Assembly (NCBI GenBank): GCA_902594335.1
Contig: CACJLY010000001.1
Coordinates: 102,816 to 166,815 of the forward strand
Source of the DNA: an uncultured Pelagibacteraceae bacterium
Lineage (GTDB): Bacteria > Pseudomonadota > Alphaproteobacteria > Pelagibacterales > Pelagibacteraceae
DNA length: 64,000 nucleotides
Reading direction: 5' to 3'
The translations under genes were made by a program, and so were the position numbers. Within the stretch, counting starts at the first letter, position 1. Each line of letters opens with the position of its first letter. The notes under the pieces were generated by a model. It was not told where the DNA came from, did no database searches, and worked only from the letters and a program-made list of their open reading frames with translations. This document shows, piece by piece, positions 57,259 through 64,000 of the stretch.

Positions 57259-58275
57259 ATGTTAAAATTAATAACAAAAATAACTGCTGCTGTTGCTGTA
57301 GTGTCTATTGCTTTATTTGGTTCTGCTAATGCAAAAACTTTAAAAATAGAAACTCACTTTACAGCTAGCTCACCAAATGGTGAAGTTGCAGCTCAATTCG
57401 CTAAAAATGTAGAAATGTTTTCTGGCGGAAGCTTAAAAATACAAATGTTCTACTCATCATCAGTAACTGGTAAATCTGCTGAGGTGTTTAACTCTGCACA
57501 AACTGGAATTATTGACTGTGATATGACAGGTGCAGGATACCAAACTGGTAAAAATGCAGCTTTCCAATTCGCAGGCGATGTAATGGGTGGATACGATAAC
57601 CCGTATCAACAATATGAATTTTTGAACTTCCCAGGAGCTCAAGAAGCTGTTGATGCACTTTACAACAAATATGGAATGACTTTAATCGGTTGGTGGATAC
57701 CAGGACATGAATCTTTAATATCTAGCAAACCAATTCCAGATGTTGCATCTATTAAAGACTTTAAATTTAGATCACCTCCAGGAATGGAAAGTATGATCTT
57801 TACAGCATTAGGTGCTAAACCAATCGTGATGGATTTTGGTGAAGTTCCAACTGCTTTACAAACTGGTCTTATTGATGGTGCTGATTATTCATCTTTAGCT
57901 ACTAACTATGCAGGTGGACACTATGAGCAAAACAAATATGCTACATATCCAGGTTTCCACTCTATGCCAGCTGACCACTTAGCTTGTAACACTAAAGTTT
58001 GGAACAAGTTAAAGCCTCATGAAAGAGGAGCAATGAAAGCAGGAATAGAAATCGCTGGAAGAACTATCACTAGTTTAGTTGAGAGAAAAAATGCTGAAGC
58101 TGTAAAAGCTTTAAATGAAATGGGCGTTACTCTTCACGACTGGTCTAGAGAAGATAGACTTAAGTTCAGAAATGCTGCACTTGGTGCTTGGGAAGAATGG
58201 AAGAAAAAATCTCCTGAGGCTGCTGCACTTATAGAAATACACACAGCTTACATGAAAGCTAACGGTATCCTATAA
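57259..58275 (+). CDS. dctP: TRAP transporter binding protein DctP
   Basis: 338 aa with signal peptide (cleavage likely after GSANA). THFTASSPNGEVAAQF, the ligand-binding Arg in FKFRSPPGMES and PTALQTGLIDGADY are DctP/TAXI-type landmarks. It captures an organic acid, here probably a sugar acid. GAGGG lies 6 nt before ATG. A GC-rich hairpin follows the stop. Confidence 0.93.
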   Translation: MLKLITKITAAVAVVSIALFGSANAKTLKIETHFTASSPNGEVAAQFAKNVEMFSGGSLKIQMFYSSSVTGKSAEVFNSAQTGIIDCDMTGAGYQTGKNAAFQFAGDVMGGYDNPYQQYEFLNFPGAQEAVDALYNKYGMTLIGWWIPGHESLISSKPIPDVASIKDFKFRSPPGMESMIFTALGAKPIVMDFGEVPTALQTGLIDGADYSSLATNYAGGHYEQNKYATYPGFHSMPADHLACNTKVWNKLKPHERGAMKAGIEIAGRTITSLVERKNAEAVKALNEMGVTLHDWSREDRLKFRNAALGAWEEWKKKSPEAAALIEIHTAYMKANGIL

Positions 58276-58299
58276 TTATTAGCAACATAAAAAAATACT

Positions 58300-58321
58300 G
58301 AAGGGCCTGAAAAGGCCCTTC
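58300..58321 (+). terminator. Hairpin between dctP and dctQ (GNRA loop)
   Basis: GAAGGGCCT (58300-58308), GAAA loop, AGGCCCTTC (58313-58321): a perfect 9-bp GC-rich stem closed by a GNRA tetraloop. No U-run follows directly; a run of T comes at about 58333-58339. It may act as a weak terminator or protect the 3' end of dctP mRNA. Confidence 0.7.
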
Positions 58322-58343
58322 GTACAAAACAATTTTTTTGCCA

Positions 58344-58928
58344 ATGAATGATAAAGAGCTTCAAGATAAACAGTTAAAAGAGCAAAGTGAAAAAGTTGCA
58401 AGTAAAGATGATTTCCCTATATTTTGGATAGATAGAATTTCTCTATTTTTAAGCCACACAATTAAATATTTAATTCCCATAATAGTACTTGTTATGATGT
58501 ACGAAATTTTCATGAGATATGTCTTATTTAAACCAACTTTGTGGGCCAATGAATTATGCCTATGGTTGGCTGGTGTTTGTTATTTAGTTGGGGGTATCTA
58601 TGCAACAAGACTAAGGAGCCATATTAGAATAGTATTATTATATGATTATGTCAGTAGACCGACACAGCGAATTTTTGATCTAATTAGTACTGTAGTAATT
58701 GTTCTTTTTGCAGCAGCTGTAATTTATGGTGGTATGGAAGATGCATACAGATCATTTGTAAACTGGGAGAGATTTGCAACTTATTGGGATCCTCCAATTC
58801 CAGCTACTATGAAACCACTTACACTTATATGTGTATTTCTTATTGCACTCCAGTCTATTAACAATTTAATAATTGATTGGAGAAATCCTAAAGAAAGACA
58901 ATACGATCCCGCTAAAGATTTAGAATAA
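58344..58928 (+). CDS. dctQ: TRAP transporter small permease DctQ
   Basis: 194 aa from ATG 58344; a TTG at 58338 is in frame but has no better ribosome site. Four membrane segments, with the family marks MRYV, LWANELCLWLAG and RSHIRIVLLYD. It scaffolds DctM, whose gene follows 1 nt later. Confidence 0.9.
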   Translation: MNDKELQDKQLKEQSEKVASKDDFPIFWIDRISLFLSHTIKYLIPIIVLVMMYEIFMRYVLFKPTLWANELCLWLAGVCYLVGGIYATRLRSHIRIVLLYDYVSRPTQRIFDLISTVVIVLFAAAVIYGGMEDAYRSFVNWERFATYWDPPIPATMKPLTLICVFLIALQSINNLIIDWRNPKERQYDPAKDLE

Positions 58929-58929
58929 T

Positions 58930-60252
58930 ATGGAATTTGAAATAGGAACACTCTCGATAATACTAATTGTTGGATTACTAGCTCTTATAGCCATTGGTGT
59001 TCCAATGGGTTTTGCTTCAGGTTTTATGGGTGCTGTACTTGTGTTTTTATATATAGGTGAGCATGCATTAGGAATTTTACTTTCAAGATATTATTCTCTT
59101 GTTGTAACGTATTCTTTCTTATCAGTACCCTTATTTATATTCATGGCCTCCTTACTTGAACGCTCTAACATCGCGAGAGATTTATATGATGCATTAAATG
59201 CTTGGTTAAGAAAAACTAGAGGAGGAGTTGGTGTTGTTACTGCAATCATGGCAACAATTATGGCTGCGATGAGTGGAATTATTGGAGGAGAAATAGTTTT
59301 ATTAGGATTGATTGCACTGCCACAGATGTTGAGATTAAAATATGATCAAGATATGTCTATTGGTATTATTTGTGCATCAGGTTCCCTAGGTACTATGATA
59401 CCCCCGTCTATTGTTTTAATTATATATGGATTGACAACAGAAACATCAATTACAATGTTATTTCAAGAAGCTATTGTACCAGGTCTAATGATTTCAGGTT
59501 TAATAATTACTTACATTCTTATACGAACAAGATTACAACCACATCTTGCTCCACTAAGCGATGAACCAGCTTTAACTTTAAAAGAAAAAATGTCTTACCT
59601 TCCAGGTCTTTTACCACCAATCGGTATTGTAGTAATTGTTTTAGGTTCAATCTATTCTGGAATAACAGGTATCACAGAAGCAGCCGGAATGGGTGTAGTT
59701 GCAACGTTAATTATAATAGCAGCAAGGAAAGAGCTAACATGGTTTTTATTTAAAGATGCACTAGTTAGAACTTTTAAAGCATCAGGAACTATTTTAACAA
59801 TTACATTTGGAGCTACAGTTTTAGCTGGAGCTTATTCACTTGCAGGTGGACCAACTTATGTCGCTGAAACAATTTTAGCTTATGATTTAAAACCAATGTA
59901 TTTAATTTTTATGATGCAAATAATGTTTTTGATAATGGGTGCTTTTATGGATTGGGTTGGAATTGTATTACTGGCTATGCCTGTATTTTTACCAATAGTT
60001 CTCGCACTTGGTTTTGATCCTATATGGTTTGGAATTTTATTTTGTGTAAATATGCAAGTCTCATTTTTAAGCCCACCTTTTGGTCCTGCAGCTTTTTATC
60101 TAAAATCAGTAGCACCTCCACATATATCATTAACAGATATTTTTAGAGGATTTGCTCCTTTTGTAGTAATTCAGTTAATTGTTTTAGCTTGTGTAATGTT
60201 CTTTCCAGAAGTAATGACACAAAATTTCCACGAATTCGTACCTAAAAAATAA
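58930..60252 (+). CDS. dctM: TRAP transporter large permease DctM
   Basis: 440 aa, about twelve membrane segments. GVPMGFASGFMG, GSLGTMIPPSIVLIIYG (about 150-166), the central GITEAAGMG and the late FLSPPFGPAAFYL are the conserved DctM elements. It is the sodium-coupled transport unit for DctP ligands. Confidence 0.94.
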   Translation: MEFEIGTLSIILIVGLLALIAIGVPMGFASGFMGAVLVFLYIGEHALGILLSRYYSLVVTYSFLSVPLFIFMASLLERSNIARDLYDALNAWLRKTRGGVGVVTAIMATIMAAMSGIIGGEIVLLGLIALPQMLRLKYDQDMSIGIICASGSLGTMIPPSIVLIIYGLTTETSITMLFQEAIVPGLMISGLIITYILIRTRLQPHLAPLSDEPALTLKEKMSYLPGLLPPIGIVVIVLGSIYSGITGITEAAGMGVVATLIIIAARKELTWFLFKDALVRTFKASGTILTITFGATVLAGAYSLAGGPTYVAETILAYDLKPMYLIFMMQIMFLIMGAFMDWVGIVLLAMPVFLPIVLALGFDPIWFGILFCVNMQVSFLSPPFGPAAFYLKSVAPPHISLTDIFRGFAPFVVIQLIVLACVMFFPEVMTQNFHEFVPKK

Positions 60253-61125
60253 ATGACAAAAAAAATAGGTTTTATAGGCATAGGCCTGATGGGTCTGCCA
60301 ATGTCTAAAAATATAGTAAAAGCTGGATATAATTTAACAGTATTCAATAGATCAAAGAATAAAGCAGAGCCATTAAAAGAATTTGGTGCAAAAATTTCAA
60401 ATACTTTAAAAGATGCTGTGGAAGGAAGTGATATTGTTATCACTATGTTAACAGATGATACAGCGGTTGATGCGGTTATGAATAATTCTGATTTTTTAGA
60501 AAACTTAAAAACTGGTTCCATAGTTATCGATATGAGTTCTGTTAAACCAACTACTGCAACTAAACATGGTAATAATTTAAAATTAAAAAATATAAATTAT
60601 TTGGACGCACCTGTATCTGGAGGAACAATTGGTGCAGAGGAGGCTTCATTAGCTATAATGGTTGGGGGAGAGCAAAATATTTTTGACGATGCATTTTATA
60701 TTTTAAAAAAAATGGGTAACCCAACATTAGTTGGTCCAATTGGAAGTGGACAAGTTTCAAAATTAGCAAATCAAATCATAGTTGGTTTAACAATTGGTGC
60801 TGTTGCAGAAGCTGTTACTCTTTGTGAAAAAGCTGGAGCAGATCCAAATAAAATGATCAAAGCTTTGTCAGGTGGATGGGCGGATAGCAAAGTTCTACAG
60901 ACACATGGAAAAAGAATGATCAATAAAGATTTTACTCCAAAAGGTAGAACATCAGTTCATTTAAAAGATATGAATAATATCTTAGAATGTGCCAATAATT
61001 ATAATACTCATTTACCTATTTCAAATTTGGTTAAAGAAATGTATAAATCTCTTGTTGATAATGGACATGGTGAAACAGACCATAGTTCTCTTTATAAAGA
61101 AATTGAAAGGATAAATAATAAATGA
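60253..61125 (+). CDS. Beta-hydroxyacid dehydrogenase, tartronate-semialdehyde-reductase-like
   Basis: 290 aa. The NAD loop is GFIGIGLMGLPMSKN (6-20), substrate loop DAPVSGGTIGAEEA, and catalytic Lys (about 171) in GSGQVSKLANQ. The family includes GarR and 3-hydroxyisobutyrate dehydrogenase. In a galactarate-type context GarR activity is the natural reading. It starts right after the dctM stop and overlaps the SDR by 4 nt. Confidence 0.88.
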   Translation: MTKKIGFIGIGLMGLPMSKNIVKAGYNLTVFNRSKNKAEPLKEFGAKISNTLKDAVEGSDIVITMLTDDTAVDAVMNNSDFLENLKTGSIVIDMSSVKPTTATKHGNNLKLKNINYLDAPVSGGTIGAEEASLAIMVGGEQNIFDDAFYILKKMGNPTLVGPIGSGQVSKLANQIIVGLTIGAVAEAVTLCEKAGADPNKMIKALSGGWADSKVLQTHGKRMINKDFTPKGRTSVHLKDMNNILECANNYNTHLPISNLVKEMYKSLVDNGHGETDHSSLYKEIERINNK

Positions 61126-61865
61126 GTGGAAGATTAGAAGGTAAAAAAATTGTAGTTACAGCAGCAGGCCAAGGTATTGGAAAAGCAACAGCAATTGCTT
61201 TTCATAATGAAGGGGCCCATGTAATATCAACAGACTTGAATGAAAAAACTTTAGCTGATTTAAATAAAGAATATCCTAATATAAAAGTTAAAACTTTAGA
61301 CTCTACTGATAACAACGCAATTTTAGAATTTGTTAAAACACTTGATGAGGTTAATGTTTTGTTTAATGCAGTAGGATTTGTTCATCATGGAACAATTTTA
61401 GATTGTGAAGAAAAAGATTGGGATTTTTCTTTTGATGTAAATATTAAATCTATGTATTTCATGTGCAGAGCAATTTTACCGTTAATGGTGAAGCAAAATG
61501 GTGGAAGCATAATCAATGTTTCGTCTATTGCCTCCAGTTTAAAAGGTTTACCAAATAGATTTGTTTATGGCGCTTCAAAAGCTGCAATTATTGGGTTAAC
61601 TAAGTCTATAGCTTCAGACTTTGTAAAGCAAAATATTAGATGTAATTCAATAGCACCAGGAACAGTTTTTTCTCCTTCTTGGCAAGATAGAGTAAACCAA
61701 AGCCCTGATCCTGTTCAAGCTAAGAAAGATTTTATAGCTAGACAACCTATGGGAAGACTAGGAACAGCTGAAGAAATTGCTTCTATGGCTATTTATTTAG
61801 CTGGTGATGAATCAACATTTACAACAGGAAATACATTTTCTGTTGATGGTGGAATGACAATTTAA
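61122..61865 (+). CDS. SDR, 2-keto-3-deoxy-L-fuconate-dehydrogenase-like
   Basis: 247 aa. AAGQGIG (14-20), Ser134, Tyr149 and Lys153 (YGASK). The start VTAAGQGIGKATA and the Arg-rich NQSPDPVQAKKDFIARQPM region resemble the BDH2/DHRS6 group, which includes bacterial 2-keto-3-deoxy-L-fuconate dehydrogenases. The next gene is the corresponding hydrolase family, which supports this. The precise sugar is uncertain. Confidence 0.85.
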   Translation: MSGRLEGKKIVVTAAGQGIGKATAIAFHNEGAHVISTDLNEKTLADLNKEYPNIKVKTLDSTDNNAILEFVKTLDEVNVLFNAVGFVHHGTILDCEEKDWDFSFDVNIKSMYFMCRAILPLMVKQNGGSIINVSSIASSLKGLPNRFVYGASKAAIIGLTKSIASDFVKQNIRCNSIAPGTVFSPSWQDRVNQSPDPVQAKKDFIARQPMGRLGTAEEIASMAIYLAGDESTFTTGNTFSVDGGMTI

Positions 61866-61881
61866 ATATAAAGGAGAAACA

Positions 61882-62724
61882 ATGAAACTATTAAGAGTAG
61901 GAGAAAAAGGAAAAGAAAAACCAGCAATTTTAGATGCTAATGGAAAAATAAGAGACATCAGTTCTCATATAAATGATTTAAACCCAGAAAATTTAAATTT
62001 TGAAACAATGTCAAAAATTAAAAGTGCAGACACATCAAGTCTTCCTGAGCTTTCAACTAATCAGAGAGTAGGTTCATGTATTACAAGTCCTGGAAAATTT
62101 GTGGCAATAGGACTAAATTATTCAGATCATGCAGCTGAAGTCGGTGCCGATATTCCTAAAGAACCAATAATGTTTATGAAGGCTACTAGCTCAATGTGTG
62201 GTCCTAATGATGATGTAGAAATAGTTTCTGGATCAAAAAAACTAGATTGGGAAGTTGAACTTGGAATTGTAATTGGAAAAGAAGCAAAACATATTTCAGA
62301 AAGTCAATCACAAGATCATATTTTAGGATATTGTTTAGTAAACGATGTTAGTGAACGAGAATGGCAAATTGAAAAAATGGGACAATGGGTTAAAGGAAAG
62401 TCTCATGACACTTACGGACCTACTGGCCCTTACTTAGTAACTAAGGATGAAATTAAAGATATTAATAATTTAAAGATGATGTTGGATGTTAATGGTGAGA
62501 GAATGCAAACAGGAAATACAAGTACTATGATTTTTAATGTAGATATCATTGTATCTTATGTGAGTAAATTCATGTCATTACAACCTGGAGATATTATAAC
62601 TACAGGTACCCCTCCAGGAGTAGGCATGGGAAGAAAACCACAAGTATTTTTAAAAGCTGGTGATGAAATGAAATTATCTATAGAAAATTTAGGAGAACAG
62701 AACTCTAAAGTAGTTGCTGTTTAA
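61882..62724 (+). CDS. Fumarylacetoacetate-hydrolase-family protein (2,4-diketo-3-deoxy-acid hydrolase-like)
   Basis: 280 aa. GLNYSDHAAEVG, the metal ligands in DWEVELGIVIG and VNDVSEREWQ, and TTGTPPGVGMG are the FAH-domain core. With the preceding SDR it fits the route in which a 2-keto-3-deoxy acid is oxidised to a 2,4-diketo acid and then split to pyruvate and a hydroxyacid. A strong ribosome site AAGGAG is 6-7 nt before ATG. Confidence 0.87.
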   Translation: MKLLRVGEKGKEKPAILDANGKIRDISSHINDLNPENLNFETMSKIKSADTSSLPELSTNQRVGSCITSPGKFVAIGLNYSDHAAEVGADIPKEPIMFMKATSSMCGPNDDVEIVSGSKKLDWEVELGIVIGKEAKHISESQSQDHILGYCLVNDVSEREWQIEKMGQWVKGKSHDTYGPTGPYLVTKDEIKDINNLKMMLDVNGERMQTGNTSTMIFNVDIIVSYVSKFMSLQPGDIITTGTPPGVGMGRKPQVFLKAGDEMKLSIENLGEQNSKVVAV

Positions 62725-62729
62725 TAATT

Positions 62730-63902
62730 GTGAAGATCAGCTCAATCAAAAGTCATGTACTTAGATATGAGTTGGATAAAGAATTAGGATATTCTCAGCA
62801 ATATTACAAACACAGAACCGCCCACTTAGTAGAGATAGAAACTGATGAAGGTATTACGGGTTGGGGAGAATGTTTTGGCCCTGGAAATATAGCTCTCGCT
62901 AATAAATATATTGTAGAAAAAGTAATACAGCCTTTAATAATAGGAGAAGATCCAATTAATAAAGAATATATTTGGCATAAAGTTTATAATTTACTTAGAG
63001 ATAGCGGTCAGAAAGGAATGCCTATTCAGGCATTATCAGGAATTGATATAGCATTGTGGGATATACTAGCGAAAAAAGCAAAATTGCCTCTTTATCAATT
63101 ATTAGGGGGTAAAACTAATAACAAAATTCCAGTTTATGGTTATGGAATGATGCTGCAAAAAAAATCTGTCGAAGAATTATGTGAATTATTCAAAAAAGAA
63201 GCAAATCAAATAAAAGAAAAAAACTTCAAGGCGATGAAGATGAAAGTTGGTTTAGGTCCAAAAGAAGATTTAAAGTTAGTAAGCGCAGTAAGAGAAGCAA
63301 TCGGCAACAATTTTAAATTAATGGTCGATGCCAATCATGCTTATAACAAAAATGATGCTTTGTACGTTGGTAAAGGATTGGATGAAATGGAAATCTATTG
63401 GTTCGAAGAACCTGTGGCACCAGAAGATTACAATGGATACAAAGAACTAAAAGAAAAATTAAAAACAAATATTGCTGGTGGTGAAGCAGAGTTCACAAAA
63501 TATGGTTGGAATCAACTAATTAAAAATAATTGCATTGATATAGCCCAACCAGAAGTTTGCGGTTTAGGTGGAATAACAGAATATTTAAAAGTATCAGCAT
63601 TAGCTCAGTCGAATTTCATCCCAATTGTTAATCATGTATGGGGTTCAGCTTTAAGTGTAGCAGTAAATCTACATTTACTTACTTCTTTGCCAGATATGCC
63701 AGGTGGACTATTTCCAGCAAAATCAATGTTAGAGTTTGATACAACTGAAAAAAATATTTTTATTACAGATCTAGCTGAAGAAAAATTTTCAATTTTAGAT
63801 CAGGTTAAAGATAAAGATGGATTTGCTTGCCCATTAGAAAATATAGGAATAGGAATTAATCCAAAAAAAGATTTTATAAAAGAATACGAGTATAATGGCT
63901 AA
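62730..63902 (+). CDS. Enolase-superfamily enzyme, galactarolactone cycloisomerase/sugar-acid dehydratase-like
   Basis: 390 aa from GTG 62730. [28 protein letters not shown], the base pair KAMKMKVG, metal ligands in MVDANHAY, WFEEPV and GGEAEF, and the His in VNHVWGSAL are present. The overall pattern closely resembles D-galactarolactone cycloisomerase (Gci), but an L-fuconate-dehydratase-like role would suit the neighbouring SDR and FAH genes. The SMP-30 gene overlaps its end by 8 nt. Confidence 0.85.
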   Translation: MKISSIKSHVLRYELDKELGYSQQYYKHRTAHLVEIETDEGITGWGECFGPGNIALANKYIVEKVIQPLIIGEDPINKEYIWHKVYNLLRDSGQKGMPIQALSGIDIALWDILAKKAKLPLYQLLGGKTNNKIPVYGYGMMLQKKSVEELCELFKKEANQIKEKNFKAMKMKVGLGPKEDLKLVSAVREAIGNNFKLMVDANHAYNKNDALYVGKGLDEMEIYWFEEPVAPEDYNGYKELKEKLKTNIAGGEAEFTKYGWNQLIKNNCIDIAQPEVCGLGGITEYLKVSALAQSNFIPIVNHVWGSALSVAVNLHLLTSLPDMPGGLFPAKSMLEFDTTEKNIFITDLAEEKFSILDQVKDKDGFACPLENIGIGINPKKDFIKEYEYNG

Positions 63903-64000
63903 AATTATAACTTCAAAACCTGAGGTTTTGTGGAATTTAAAATGTACATTAGGTGAAGGTACTTTGTGGGTAAAAGAGCACAACTCTATTTATATTACAG
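63895..64000 (+). CDS. SMP-30/gluconolactonase-family protein, partial (5' end only)
   Basis: ATG 63895 overlaps the preceding gene by 8 nt and the frame stays open to the window end (35 codons). CTLGEGTLWVKEHNSIYIT matches the SMP-30 opening, where a GEGPxW block holds the metal-binding Glu. It would hydrolyse a sugar lactone ahead of the dehydratases in this locus. Confidence 0.8.
   Translation, partial: MAKIITSKPEVLWNLKCTLGEGTLWVKEHNSIYIT

Overview
The window is a compact, very AT-rich stretch of bacterial chromosome. It most likely comes from a SAR11-type marine alphaproteobacterium (Candidatus Pelagibacter or a close relative). The reasons are the strong A/T codon bias and lysine-rich proteins, gene gaps that are mostly 0-100 nt, many start/stop overlaps, the housekeeping order mrcA-prfB-...-tyrS-anmK, an iscR-suf operon with SufU, and several periplasmic binding-protein transport systems. 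This assignment rests on gene content and composition; I ran no search. No gap exceeds 300 nt. The largest (15780-16005) holds a possible 45-codon gene and a strong hairpin. I saw no tRNA, rRNA, CRISPR array, transposase or integrase.

Region 1 (1-18.9 kb) is core genome: PBP1A, release factor 2 (with an intact programmed +1 frameshift site), a YhdP/AsmA-like envelope protein, TyrRS, AnmK, an alpha/beta hydrolase, the operon iscR-sufB-sufC-sufD-sufS-sufU-sufT-sufA behind a recognisable IscR-type operator, glutamine synthetase, a YbaK-type deacylase and a DMT exporter.

Region 2 (18.9-38.2 kb) is an inositol/sugar-acid island: four enzymes of inositol type (three Gfo/Idh/MocA dehydrogenases and IolE), IolD with a premature in-frame stop, two D-2-hydroxyacid dehydrogenases, two Fe(II)/2-oxoglutarate oxygenases, PanE-like and PanB-like proteins that have lost hallmark residues, a bacterial homologue of human C11orf54 (DUF1907), an HpcH/HpaI aldolase, an aldehyde dehydrogenase, a ribose/fructose-type ABC transporter, a FucU/RbsD mutarotase and a ribokinase. 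IolB, IolC and IolJ are not in the window, so the lower part of the pathway is either elsewhere or replaced by the unusual enzymes here.

Region 3 (38.2-45.1 kb) has a rhamnonate-dehydratase-like enolase-superfamily enzyme and a PdxA paralogue, divergent from a TctCBA tripartite tricarboxylate transporter, an SDR and a ROK kinase. Region 4 (45.2-51.9 kb) is a GtsABC/UgpC glucose-type ABC importer followed by an SDR, a Gfo/Idh enzyme and an FkbM methyltransferase. Region 5 (51.9-64 kb) is a sugar-acid locus: altronate dehydratase, a pentonate-type IlvD/Edd dehydratase, a 2-hydroxyacid dehydrogenase, a TRAP transporter (DctPQM), a tartronate-semialdehyde-reductase-type enzyme, an SDR and an FAH-family hydrolase that together look like the end of a non-phosphorylated deoxysugar-acid pathway, a galactarolactone-cycloisomerase-like enzyme and the start of an SMP-30 lactonase.

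A recurring regulatory design is visible. All four binding-protein genes have strong purine-rich ribosome binding sites and are followed at once by a GC-rich hairpin; in three loci this sits between the binding protein and its membrane subunits. In the TctCBA locus the terminator lies inside the first codons of tctB.
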